A stretch of 64,000 bases of DNA from Clostridia bacterium (GTDB taxonomy: Bacteria > Bacillota > Clostridia > Lachnospirales > Cellulosilyticaceae): NCBI GenBank assembly GCA_029239755.1, contig JARBUI010000007.1, positions 62,001 to 126,000 on the forward strand, read 5' to 3'. Position 1 is the stretch's first letter, and the number at the start of each line of letters is the position of its first letter. The translations under genes and the position numbers were made by a program. Below are positions 48,611-58,300 of this stretch, in pieces. Under the pieces are notes generated by a model that saw only the letters and a program-made list of their open reading frames with translations, did not search any database and had not been told where the DNA came from.

Positions 48611-48639
48611 TATTCAGCCTCACTTTAGAAAAATTTAAA

Positions 48640-48669
48640 ATGGCAGGCGGGTCTTAGCACGCCTGCCAT
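48640..48669 (-). terminator. Intercistronic terminator-like hairpin after the YfcC gene
   Basis: A 10-bp stem ATGGCAGGCG / CGCCTGCCAT, then TTTAAATTTTTCT on the minus strand. It lies between the permease and peptidase genes, so readthrough to the peptidase and aspA is probably partial. Confidence 0.65.
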
Positions 48670-48686
48670 CTCATTATTAAGTTATA

Positions 48687-50435
48687 TTAAATTGGAAGAA
48701 ATACACCTACACTTAATAAAATCATAGTTGCCACAAATATAATGAGTAACAACTTGGACATAAACTTCCATAACTGTCCGTAACTTATTCCAGCCAGAGC
48801 AATAGCTCCCATTACTGTTCCGCTTGTAGGTGATACTAAGTTAACTAAACCACTTGCTGATTGATAAGCTGTAATAGCTAAGGCCTGACCATGAGATCCT
48901 ACCATGTTGGCATTTTCAAAAACGCCGCTGGCGAGTCCGCCAATAATCGGCATTGTCGCGTTAGCAAGGCCAGATGTAGATGGAATAAGGAAAGAAAGTG
49001 GAATATTAAATAAGTAAGCAAGGTTTGTAAAGATAACAGGACTCGTATTACGCAGTGCTATCTCTCCAGCACGAAGAATAGTGGCATCCATACCGCCTGA
49101 CTCCATAACAACTTTAATTCCTCTAGATAATCCAACAATCAACGCTACAGAAACTAAATCCTTTACACCACCCATAAAAGTTCTAACAAGCTCTTTTTCT
49201 TTCATACCAGAAACAAATCCTATTACAACAGACATAAAAAGGAACCAAACAGATAATTGACCAAAGTACCAGTCTCCGAGTGCCGCACTATGAGTAAGTG
49301 CACTGTCATAGTTATTCCAATAAGAACCTGCACCATTAGGCTGAAGACCAAAGATACGGCTCGCTTTAGCTGTTGCATTATAAATATTATCAAAAATCAT
49401 AATGTCAAATTTGAAAGCCCAAGGTACAACCCCTATAATCATAACAATAAAGGTTATTGCAAATAAAATCATTACAATTTTGCGCCTTGTTGTAAATGGA
49501 ACTATTTCGTCACCATTTTTTACTAAATTATCTGGAATAGCTACTCCTCTCATGATAGAAAGATTTGGATTGGCTTTAACCTTTTTGGCATAGCTCATCA
49601 CATACCATACCCCTATACCGTAGAAAACAAGCCACATAATAAAACGGAGTACAATCCCTTCTCCTAACCCAATGCCTACAACGCCACTAGCAACGCCTGT
49701 TGCAAAAGGATTAGTTGTAGAGGCTAGAACGCCAAGCCCAGCCGACACTAATATGACACTAAAGCCGGTCATAAGGTCAAACCCTGCAGCTAAAAATACA
49801 GCAATAATAATAGGATAAAAGGCTATTGTCTCTTCACACATACCATAGGTTGTTCCCCCGATAGCAAAGATTGCCATCAAAATAGGAATAAGATAAATTT
49901 CTTTCCCCTTCATTCTTCTTATAAGTGCACCAATAGTAGCATCCAGCGCTCCTGTTTTCATGAGAATGCCTATAAAGCCACCTATGATTAAAATAAATAG
50001 GGCTACATCTTTAGCCTGGAAAAAGCCCTCTATAGGTGCAGCAATGATATTCCACATGCCTTGTTTAGCAGGAATATTTTTACTTGATTTGCTCACACCA
50101 CTATCGCCTGTTTCAAGATAAGATACCATTCTCTCAGGAAGTGCCTCTACAAACTCAGGTTTTAAATCAGGATTTTCTGAAAGTACTACCTGGGTAAGTT
50201 CATTAGCATAAGCCTGGCGTAATTCACCCGCATTATCGCCACCCATTTCAATCTCAAACAAACGGTCCCTATCGAGAGGTACATGTACTAATGCGGACAC
50301 AGCAGCATCCCCTTCACCAACCGTTACCTTAACATACTTACTAGCCGGAATAATCCAAGTAAGTACTGCCACGATTACCGTAATCCAAACCAAAATGGTA
50401 AACGCTGACGGCATTTTCATTTTACTTTTCATCAT
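48687..50435 (-). CDS. YfcC-family amino-acid/peptide permease
   Basis: 582 residues, about 12 membrane helices. It begins AFTILVWITVIVAVLTWIIP, typical of the YfcC/DcuC-related superfamily, with a large extracytoplasmic loop (about 35-125) and the hairpin LIPSTSGLANATMPIIGGLA. Members are proposed to carry basic amino acids, dicarboxylates or short peptides. Placed ahead of a dipeptidase and aspartase, it likely imports a peptide or aspartate (inference). Confidence 0.85.
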   Translation of the reverse strand: MMKSKMKMPSAFTILVWITVIVAVLTWIIPASKYVKVTVGEGDAAVSALVHVPLDRDRLFEIEMGGDNAGELRQAYANELTQVVLSENPDLKPEFVEALPERMVSYLETGDSGVSKSSKNIPAKQGMWNIIAAPIEGFFQAKDVALFILIIGGFIGILMKTGALDATIGALIRRMKGKEIYLIPILMAIFAIGGTTYGMCEETIAFYPIIIAVFLAAGFDLMTGFSVILVSAGLGVLASTTNPFATGVASGVVGIGLGEGIVLRFIMWLVFYGIGVWYVMSYAKKVKANPNLSIMRGVAIPDNLVKNGDEIVPFTTRRKIVMILFAITFIVMIIGVVPWAFKFDIMIFDNIYNATAKASRIFGLQPNGAGSYWNNYDSALTHSAALGDWYFGQLSVWFLFMSVVIGFVSGMKEKELVRTFMGGVKDLVSVALIVGLSRGIKVVMESGGMDATILRAGEIALRNTSPVIFTNLAYLFNIPLSFLIPSTSGLANATMPIIGGLASGVFENANMVGSHGQALAITAYQSASGLVNLVSPTSGTVMGAIALAGISYGQLWKFMSKLLLIIFVATMILLSVGVFLPI

Positions 50436-50527
50436 AAACTTTCCCCCTTGATTAATTATTTTTTCGTCACTTATATATAATTACATTTTACACTCTGAAG
50501 TGGTAAAGAACCGATACTTTCAAACTA

Positions 50528-50553
50528 AAAAAACACCCCTACAGGTGCTTTTT
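50528..50553 (-). terminator. Terminator of the two-component operon
   Basis: The short stem CACC/GGTG (with a flanking G-U pair) is followed by TTTTTTT on the minus strand; it overlaps the response-regulator stop codon. Confidence 0.65.
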
Positions 50554-51336
50554 TAAATATTTTTTAATTTTTATAAGTGTATTTTCACCCCAAGAATACT
50601 CAAACATGTATTCTCCATGAAATCTTTTAATAAACATCTCATTGCCTTCTAACAGCTGGTAATAATCACAGATGAATTCTGCTTTATGGACATAACAACT
50701 CCCTCTGTTAGATACAAAAAAATGAATATTGTAGGCATTTAACGTTTTATTTAAATGATTAACAGCTTTACGATAGAGTTGTTTCACATTTTCATCATAG
50801 GGACGCTCCGGCCAAAGCAAATCAATAATTGTATCCATTGATACAATGCTGCCCTGACGATCAATAAGCACAGCTAGTAATTCTTTAGCCTTAGTATTAC
50901 TAAAATAAATAGGCTTTTCATTTACAAAGACATCAAAATGATCAAAGGTCTGGACAAAAACTTTTTGAGTCTCAGGGACTACATATCTTTTAGCTTTTTG
51001 CATCGCTTTAATAACTTCAGAAATTTCACTGGGTTTTAAAATATAGGAAACTGCATCCAAGCGAAATGCGTCCAAAGCATATTGTTCATATCCCGTCACA
51101 AAAACAACAGCTGTTTTTATTCCTCTACTTTGAATTTCTTTTGCAATATCAATACCACTTATTTGTGGCATTTCTACATCCAAAAATACCAAGTCTACTG
51201 GATGCTTACAAAGGTATTCTAAAGCAAACTGAGGATTCATAAATGTTTCTACTACTTCTATTTCAGGTATTTGTTTGCATAGTCCATGCAAGTAATTCAA
51301 AGGTGCTTTTTCATCATCGACTAGAACCGTCCTCAT
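50539..51336 (-). CDS. Response regulator with SARP-like winged-helix output
   Basis: 265 residues. The receiver domain (1-120) has phospho-acceptor D54 in FLDVEMP, acidic DDE at 7-9 and K102 (LKPSE). The output (about 125-265) is an OmpR/SARP-type winged helix (VFVNEKPIYFSNTKAKELLA, IIDLLWPERPYDENVKQLYR) with a short BTAD-like tail, not the LytTR domain often paired with such kinases. It overlaps the kinase gene by 23 bp. Likely target: the adjacent YfcC-peptidase-aspA run (inference). Confidence 0.88.
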   Translation of the reverse strand: MRTVLVDDEKAPLNYLHGLCKQIPEIEVVETFMNPQFALEYLCKHPVDLVFLDVEMPQISGIDIAKEIQSRGIKTAVVFVTGYEQYALDAFRLDAVSYILKPSEISEVIKAMQKAKRYVVPETQKVFVQTFDHFDVFVNEKPIYFSNTKAKELLAVLIDRQGSIVSMDTIIDLLWPERPYDENVKQLYRKAVNHLNKTLNAYNIHFFVSNRGSCYVHKAEFICDYYQLLEGNEMFIKRFHGEYMFEYSWGENTLIKIKKYLKKHL

Positions 51337-53260
51337 AATCCATTCCTTTCTCTCTATATTCCTTTAAGATCTCTACCCTCGCCATAGTTCCAATATCTTT
51401 CTCACTGCTTAAATTTACAGAAGCATTCATTACAATAGCCAGCCGCGCTTTAATGTTTTTAATCCCCATGGAGTCCATGTTTTTTTGATTCAAAATATCC
51501 ACATCAAAGCCAACCCCATTATCTGAAACCTCAATGATAAATGCTTCTTCAGTTTCATAAGTTTTAATTACAATCGTTCCGCCTTCAATACGCTTGCAAA
51601 CCCCATGTTTTATGGCATTCTCCACCAGCGGCTGAATCGTTAGGGGGGGTACGAGAAAACAATCGGCCTCGATATCATAGCAAACATTAAGCCTTTTTCC
51701 AAATCTTAATTTTTCAATGGCTACATAATTTTGTATATGTTTAAGTTCCTCTTGAAAAGTGATAGGTTCCTTACTTCCGATAGAGCGCATATTAACTCTT
51801 AAATATCTAGCGAATTTCAAGATAGCCTCACTTGCCTCTGCTGAATTTTCGTTGTTTAACTCATAAATAGCAATGAGTGCATTATAAAGAAAGTGTGGTC
51901 TGATTTGACTAAGCATAAGTGCCGACTCACTTTCTTTCATTTTGAGTTTCATCTGGCTAAGTTCTAGCTCGCTCTTCTGAGACTCTTTTGCAATTCTTTG
52001 TGAGTGTGTATTTTTTTTAACATATACATAAAGCAAAATGACAAAAAATGCCGCAAAACATGTAGGCAAAAACATGGACATATTAAAAATATATATCCCT
52101 AAAAAGCTATATTGTTCAACAAGGATCCCTGATAAAATGAATAAATAACTAATGCCCAGTGCAAGAGCATAAGAGGTATTTTTACTAATCTCCCTAAATA
52201 AAAAAGGAATACTCAAAAGCGCTGGAACAAAACCAGCTGCAATAAATAATACTTTATAATGATTGAGATCTCCTATATTAGGCGTCACTCTTCCCATGAT
52301 GCCAATCCCTGTTAAAATAAGTAGCATACCAAACATTTCCACAGATACTTTTGATTCTAGCAAATCATGTACATATAAGTACATCAATAATGGTAAAAAA
52401 GATGAAACAAGAGCAATGCTGTCTATATAGGCTGAGCTATTTATATAGGGAATAATAAGGCCTACGGTAGCCCCGATTTCCCCTCTATTAGAAATAATCA
52501 GAGACAATATAATACATACCAGCATTAAATAGATTGAATATAAATTCCTTCCTCCCGAAATTAGAACAAGACTATATAAAATAATAAACGTTATAAAAGC
52601 TCCTATATACATACTCGCCCAAGTAAACCGTAGGTTAGTACGGGTATAATCCGAACCGCTTTCTACTAATAAAGGTGTATAATTGATTACAGGAAAGTAT
52701 TTTGCAGATACTTCTATACTAATATCTACATTTCGCTCTCTTGGTAAGGTCAGCCTATTCTTTAACACATTTTGATTTAACTCTACTTTATTTGGCTCTT
52801 TAGATAGAGTACCACTTGATGCAATTAAGTTCCCATCCATATAAACCCTATAAGCTGCTCTAATGTTGGGAATAAATGTCATAAGTTCAACATCTGTTGG
52901 GCAGTTTATTAGTCTTAGCCGATAGGTTCCAAATCCAAAAGTAACCTTAAAATCTGCTCCCCTTGCCCCAGTATTCCAGGAAGTTGGTATTTGAATCGTT
53001 TGTGGCCAATCTCTGCTATCCTTCCCATTAGTAATAATCCATTGATTAGGGTAAAACTCCCATTCCCCATTTAAGGGAATCTGCTTATTGGTTTTAAAAT
53101 CTACCCCTTCTAGGTCGAGAACACCTTTTTGAATCCTTGGAAGTCCCTTGTGCTCCTGATAATTTGTACTGATAATAGGTAATATCATGAGAGGGTAAGC
53201 AGCTATTACAATAAAGATAATAAAAATAATTTTATTTCTTAACACACATCTATTTTTCAT
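51314..53260 (-). CDS. 7TMR-DISM sensor histidine kinase (LytS-like catalytic part)
   Basis: 648 residues from the ATG with a GTAGGTG ribosome site; an ATG six codons upstream lacks one. After a first membrane helix comes an extracellular jelly-roll sensor of the 7TMR-DISMED2 type (about 45-205: LNGEWEFYPNQW, FGFGTYRLRL, YRVYMDGNLIAS), seven membrane helices (about 215-415), a coiled linker and a His_kinase domain with phospho-His in SQIRPHFLYNAL. The HATPase has PLVENAIKHG and SDNGVGFD. The jelly-roll suggests a small organic or carbohydrate ligand. It works with the overlapping regulator gene. Confidence 0.9.
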   Translation of the reverse strand: MKNRCVLRNKIIFIIFIVIAAYPLMILPIISTNYQEHKGLPRIQKGVLDLEGVDFKTNKQIPLNGEWEFYPNQWIITNGKDSRDWPQTIQIPTSWNTGARGADFKVTFGFGTYRLRLINCPTDVELMTFIPNIRAAYRVYMDGNLIASSGTLSKEPNKVELNQNVLKNRLTLPRERNVDISIEVSAKYFPVINYTPLLVESGSDYTRTNLRFTWASMYIGAFITFIILYSLVLISGGRNLYSIYLMLVCIILSLIISNRGEIGATVGLIIPYINSSAYIDSIALVSSFLPLLMYLYVHDLLESKVSVEMFGMLLILTGIGIMGRVTPNIGDLNHYKVLFIAAGFVPALLSIPFLFREISKNTSYALALGISYLFILSGILVEQYSFLGIYIFNMSMFLPTCFAAFFVILLYVYVKKNTHSQRIAKESQKSELELSQMKLKMKESESALMLSQIRPHFLYNALIAIYELNNENSAEASEAILKFARYLRVNMRSIGSKEPITFQEELKHIQNYVAIEKLRFGKRLNVCYDIEADCFLVPPLTIQPLVENAIKHGVCKRIEGGTIVIKTYETEEAFIIEVSDNGVGFDVDILNQKNMDSMGIKNIKARLAIVMNASVNLSSEKDIGTMARVEILKEYREKGMDYEDGSSR

Positions 53261-53379
53261 TCTGCACCTACTTAGCATAAATACGTGAGTTTACTCCATT
53301 ATATCACAATTTCTAAAGCAGTGACTTTTAAGCTCTTCCACATTTATTTTTGAATGTACCATTGCTGCTTTCTTCATAC

Positions 53380-53422
53380 AAAAAAGCAGCCGCACCCTTA
53401 TCATAGATAAAGTTACAGCTGC
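53380..53422 (-). terminator. Terminator of the TauE-family gene
   Basis: An imperfect stem closing with GCAGC/GCTGC (53386-53390 / 53418-53422), then TTTTTT on the minus strand. Confidence 0.75.
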
Positions 53423-53481
53423 CACCTCTTTTATGATCTTAATCTAACCTGTTAAGTCTCCACTATTTAACACAAAAAATA

Positions 53482-54216
53482 TTAATGGTTAAAAATATTT
53501 TTAAAAAATAATAGAGCCCCACTAATCATTAGTAAACCAATGATTACTTTTCTCGTTGTTTCTTCTCCTATATGGGTATCCACCTTTAAGCCTATTTTCA
53601 TTCCTAGGAAAACTGCTGGCGAGAGAAGAAGTGTTAAAAAAAGTATTTCTTTATTCAGGAGTCCTGTCACCTGGTAGAGCATAAATCTAAATAAATTATC
53701 TACTAAGAAAACACAGCAAATATTGGCACGAAACTGACTTTTATTATCCGTTGTCCTGCTAATATAGCTTACCAGCAGCGCCCCTATACCATAAAGTCCT
53801 GCTAATATACCTGAAACAACTCCGATTATTACTAGAAAAAAAGGATTATTTTTTTTGTTTATAGCCTCTTTAGCAGGTTTTCTCATCATTTCTATGGCTA
53901 ACCCAATGACTACAATCCCAAGTCCTGATTTTAGAAGCCATTCATTTCCCATCTTCAGTAAAAGTGTACCAGGAATGCTCCCAGCGAGAAGCATGAGCGA
54001 TAAAGGAATGACCACTCTCAAAGAAATATTTTTCCGTTCTTTAATAACCATGAATAGGTTAGTTGGAATACTAAAAATAAGATCTATAGGGGTTGTAAGT
54101 GTATTCGGTACGATAAATGAGAACAACGACCCCATCACAAGTGTATTCCCAAATCCTGTTATAGCCTTTACAAAATAAGCTAAAAAAGTAAAAATTAAGA
54201 GAAATATGTTTTGCAT
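53482..54216 (-). CDS. TauE/SafE-family anion exporter
   Basis: 244 residues, about eight membrane helices in two halves. It has the family pattern FVKAITGFGNTLVMGSLFSF near the N-terminus and a second-half VSGILAGLYGIGALLVSYI. Family members export sulfite, sulfoacetate or related organosulfur anions, but most are uncharacterised. AAGGAG precedes the ATG. The substrate is unknown and no sulfur gene is adjacent. Confidence 0.85.
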   Translation of the reverse strand: MQNIFLLIFTFLAYFVKAITGFGNTLVMGSLFSFIVPNTLTTPIDLIFSIPTNLFMVIKERKNISLRVVIPLSLMLLAGSIPGTLLLKMGNEWLLKSGLGIVVIGLAIEMMRKPAKEAINKKNNPFFLVIIGVVSGILAGLYGIGALLVSYISRTTDNKSQFRANICCVFLVDNLFRFMLYQVTGLLNKEILFLTLLLSPAVFLGMKIGLKVDTHIGEETTRKVIIGLLMISGALLFFKNIFNH

Positions 54217-54274
54217 TAGCTTCTCCTTCTGATGCTTACACGATATATCCTTATCAATTCATATCATTTTTCAT

Positions 54275-54311
54275 AAAAAAGTGACTATAACCTTATTTTT
54301 CATAAAGTCAC
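54275..54311 (-). terminator. Terminator of the HPr-like gene
   Basis: Stem GTGACT (54281-54286) / AGTCAC (54306-54311), then TTTTTT on the minus strand. Its 5' part resembles the terminator at 53380-53422 (GGTGGC..GTAACTTTAT). Confidence 0.75.
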
Positions 54312-54368
54312 AGCCACCTACATTACTTTGAAATAGCTTAGCTGATAGCAGCATAAGCCTTTTTAAGT

Positions 54369-54605
54369 TTAGTGTTCTATATCAATATAATCTGCTAATT
54401 CAGCATATAAGCTATGAGCATCTACCTCATCATCAGTTACTAGAAATAACTCCTCATTTAAACTTAATGCAAAAATACCAAGAATTGACTTAGCATCTAC
54501 CATACCACTCTTGCTATGAATCCAGATATCAAATGGATATTTACTAACAACTTGATTAATTTTTTGGATATTTTCAATGTTTTTTACTTTTATAGGTTTT
54601 TTCAT
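54369..54605 (-). CDS. HPr-like protein lacking the phosphorylatable histidine
   Basis: 78 residues. The second half aligns with HPr/Crh: IWIHSKSGMVDAKSILGIFA holds the Ser-46-type AKSILG motif that HPr kinase recognises, followed by DDEVDAHSLYAELADYI. The first half has no GLHARPA motif, so the His-15 used by PTS enzyme I is missing. That makes a PTS carrier role unlikely and a Crh-like regulatory role possible. The ribosome site AGGAGG is strong. It is monocistronic. Confidence 0.75.
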   Translation of the reverse strand: MKKPIKVKNIENIQKINQVVSKYPFDIWIHSKSGMVDAKSILGIFALSLNEELFLVTDDEVDAHSLYAELADYIDIEH

Positions 54606-54752
54606 TTATTTTTCCTCCTAATTTCCTATTTAATTTAATTTCAGTATATTGTAAAAATCTCCTCTTTACAATAGAAAAATCTATGATATATATTAACTTA
54701 TTAATGATCTGTAATATACCCTAAAATCAAAAAGTACTAAAATTATAATAAT

Positions 54753-54792
54753 AACTCATAAACTTCTTACAACTGCAAGAAATTCATGAGTT
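54753..54792 (-). terminator. Terminator-like hairpin after the RemA-like gene
   Basis: An imperfect 16-bp stem (54753-54768 / 54777-54792) with two non-Watson-Crick positions lies next to the stop codon. The tail on the minus strand is AT-rich. Confidence 0.6.
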
Positions 54793-54797
54793 TCTAT

Positions 54798-55175
54798 TCA
54801 TACCCCGTCAAATTCTATTTCATGTTTAAGTATTTCATCAATCCTTTTTTCCATTTTATTGATATCAAAACCTGCTTCTTTTTTTATGCTTTTCCTAAGC
54901 ATTGGACCAATCTGTGACATATCATCCTTGATATCTTTTAAAAGTTCAAAGGCTGCTGCTGCTTCAAGTTCTTCTCTAGGAACCTCTACCATATTGGCTA
55001 GAATTGTATTTTCTGTCCTCGAGGCAATTATTGGCGTTTTTATATCCTCAACATATACTATTGTCCGTCTTCCTGGCCCTCTTTCATCCTCAATAGGCTC
55101 AAGACTTACAATTTTATCCGATCTTACAAATTTCCCATATCCTAATGGAATCATGGAATTTTCCCTTACTTGCAT
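54798..55175 (-). CDS. Small RemA/DUF370-like protein with helical tail
   Basis: 125 residues from the ATG with GAGGTGAT 5 nt upstream; a TTG six codons earlier would include that site. Residues 8-68 show the pattern of RemA/DUF370 (IPLGYGKFVRSDKIVSL, PGRRTIVYVEDIKTPIIAS); the rest is a charged helix (about 70-125). RemA of Bacillus is a DNA-binding activator of matrix genes. The match is from memory and only moderate, so a different small regulator is possible. Confidence 0.5.
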   Translation of the reverse strand: MQVRENSMIPLGYGKFVRSDKIVSLEPIEDERGPGRRTIVYVEDIKTPIIASRTENTILANMVEVPREELEAAAAFELLKDIKDDMSQIGPMLRKSIKKEAGFDINKMEKRIDEILKHEIEFDGV

Positions 55176-55253
55176 CTCTATCACCTCAATCAATCTGCAG
55201 TTTGAAACTTAAAGTTAGTTTCTCCAGTATTAGGACAAATATACTTAGTGGCA

Positions 55254-55302
55254 AAAAACAACCCACAATACCTGATATTTCAAGGTCTTGTGGGTTGTTT
55301 TT
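55254..55302. terminator. Bidirectional terminator behind the guaA remnant
   Basis: A 15-bp perfect stem AAAAACAACCCACAA (55254-55268) / TTGTGGGTTGTTTTT (55288-55302), U-tracts built in on both strands. By position it is the original terminator of guaA. Confidence 0.9.
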
Positions 55303-55304
55303 GT

Positions 55305-55367
55305 CTACTCAAATTCAATAGTTGCTGGTGGTTTCCCTGTGCGGTCATACATAACACGGTTAACCTT
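55305..55367 (-). pseudogene. guaA: 3' remnant of GMP synthase gene guaA
   Basis: The minus strand encodes KVNRVMYDRTGKPPATIEFE and then TAG (20 codons), which matches the highly conserved C-terminus of GMP synthase (VNRVVYD..sKPPaTIEWE). No further guaA sequence precedes it; instead the frame runs into the 3' end of the GH30-GH43 gene, whose stop codon lies inside the remnant in another frame. A terminator follows. This is what remains at the far end when an element inserts into the guaA 3' end. Confidence 0.85.
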
Positions 55368-58300
55368 TAGGCATATCTATCAACTTATCTAATCTGATTA
55401 ACACAATCATAAGTTCTGCTCTAGTAAGTGCTTTTTCAGGGAGCATCTCATCCTTATTGGCCCCATTTAGTAACCCAGTTGCTACGCAATAATCAATAGC
55501 TTCTTTATACTTGGTATCTTTAATATCTTTAAAGCGCATATTTTCTCTTACTGTCGGCAGCTTGCCTTCTGTAATATCATACAGAACCTGTGCCAGTATT
55601 TCTCTTGATAATGGCTTATTCTCAAGCTTAGCTATAGTAGCCAAAGTTGTCTCTTGTAACTTAGAACCAACAGATGCTATATTACTAAATGCCCAGTTCT
55701 CTTTATCTGTAATGTACTTCTCTACTGTGCTCCTTGGCAATTTCATTTCTGTTACATTATTTAATAGCAATACTCTATTTAAGAATGTAAAAGTATCTGC
55801 AACTTTTAATGCTTCCTTAGGTTTAAAGGTTCCATCCGGCATACCCGTTACTAACCCTAGTTCTGCTGCCTTTTTAATTGATTCATTGCCCCAGTGTTGT
55901 TCGGGGACATCTTTAAAACTTGCATTTTTAATAGATTTTAATGTAACTTCTGTAATTATTGTTGAAATATCTATCCCTATTTGTTTTAACAGCTCTGGTT
56001 TCTCTAGCATTTCTTGTATCTGTTTATCTGTAAACTTATTATTGGTAAGTTCTTTAATTTGTTCTACTTTTAATGTAATCTTAAGACTTGTATATGGTGT
56101 GTTTTCCTTAAAGTTATTAGCTATATCTTTTTTATCTGAATCACTTAATTTATTAATAACTTGTTCCGTTGGCGGCAACTTTACTGTACTGTTACTGTTA
56201 CTGTTACCGCTACTTCCACCTGTTGATGGTGTGTGTGATTCTATATTGCTGATAACTTTACTTACTTCATTTGATACATGATTTTGACTATCTTTTGCTC
56301 TTGCATAGATTGTCATATTTTCAGCAACTTCAAATGCTTGATGATATGTTTTCCATATACCATTATTCCCCAACTTATACTCTAATGCACTTCCTCCATC
56401 TTTCTGTGCTGCCGTAATGGTTACTGTCACTTTATTTGTTTTGCCTTCTGGAGTTGTGCTTATTTGTGGTCCATTGATTACTACCGGTTCATTTACTTCT
56501 ATATTACTAATTACTTTACTTACTTCACTTGATGTATTTCGTTGACTATCTTTTGCTCTTGCATAAATTGTCATATTTTCCGTAACATCAAATGCTGACT
56601 CATAAATTCTCCACTCACCATTAACTCCTAGTTTATACTCTAATAGACTTCCTCCGTTTGCTTGAGCTTTTGTAATTGTAACTGTCACTTTACTGGTCTG
56701 GCTTTCTGGCGAGGCACTTATTTGTGGGGCACTTACTGTCACTGGATTATTTAGCTCTTCTTTAGATACTATTAACCAGCTCAGTTGTACATCTGAGTTG
56801 CTGCCTGTATTAACTGGTTTTATGGTTACTTTTAAATCTTGATCAACTATAATGTTTGCATACTCATAAGTCTTTTCATTTCCATCAATAACAATACCAC
56901 TTTGTTTTGCAACATCATTAATAAATATATTTGCTTTTCTATTTCCGTTAGCCCACTGCGCCCATGGATCATAAAGCCCAAGATAGACTGTATATTTCCC
57001 AGGTTGAAGCCCTTTAAAGAAATAGTCAATATTGCGATTTGAACTGTCGCTTTTCACATGACGCAGACTCTGGTAAATACCTTGTCCTGTTCCTGTCGTA
57101 TCTGTATTACCTGTATAGCCCCAAGTACTCGTACCACTAATAAATTCTTGATCATTAACTGTTTTATTAATTAGACTTGAACCCATAAAGTTTTTCATCT
57201 GAATATATTCTTCAGACGAGTTATCTCCGCCGTTCACAAAATAAAGTATATTACTTGGAATCACATACATATTGAATGAAATCTTTTGTCCACTCTCTAA
57301 TGTCCCATTAACAGTTATTTCACCAACAGTCTTAAACGTGTTTTGAGTCGTTTGCCATGTCACTTGAGCTGATACTTGTGGAGATCCACCTTTTTGTACT
57401 GTTATTTGACTTGGAAGCTGCGGCGTTATTCCATAGGCAGTCATTTCTGGCATAGGTGTTATTATTTTTAGTTTTCCCATAGTATCGAGTAAGTCCATCG
57501 TCCATTCCTCGACCCATTCAATACCTATTCTGCTATCTGATTCAAACTTTATAGGTAGCCAGATATATCTAGAATCTGCAAGGTTTGCATCATCTGGATA
57601 TGTCCAGCGATCTGCCATAAACATAAATTTACCATTTTCAGCATCTATGGGTAATACATAAGTACTTTGTGACTGGAATGTATTTCCATAACCATCTCCA
57701 ATACAAGGATCTCCCATATCTGTCCAAGGACCAAACATACTATCTGCCATAGCATATTTTGCTTGATTTGGAGCCCAGCCTGTACAGCCTGAAGAAATGA
57801 GATAATATTTATCATCGTATTTAAATACTGCTGGTGCCTCTCTATAATCACCTTGATGCACTCTAATATAGTCTGTACCAATCACACCTTTGTAAGCTGT
57901 ATCTCTTATTGAATTTCCTTGACTATCTGTCAGATTATCTTTATGCCATCCTGCCACATCTAAATAATCATCTGTTAGCTTAGAAATATAAAGCGTCCCA
58001 TTTTCTTCACTTGCATAAATGATATAAGCCGTTCCATCATCCTCCACAAAAAGGTTCATATCTCTCGCCATACCTTGATTTGTTCTAGCTGGATCAGGAT
58101 CTTGGTCTAGTCTGTAGCTTCTAATGTATGTAAAGGGACCTGTAGGACTGTCACTTATAGCAACCCCTGCATTTGCTTTCGCATAGTTTGCAGTAGACCA
58201 CTCTGTAGGTCCATCTGCATGGAACCACATAACCCATTTACCTGTGCTTTCATTGTAAATAACTTTAGGTCTTTCCATAACAGCCGTGTTAATATCTAAA

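Noticed and set aside
55511..56281. 256-residue plus-strand open frame
   Set aside because: It is a Ser/Leu/Val-rich shadow antisense to the SLH region of the large hydrolase.
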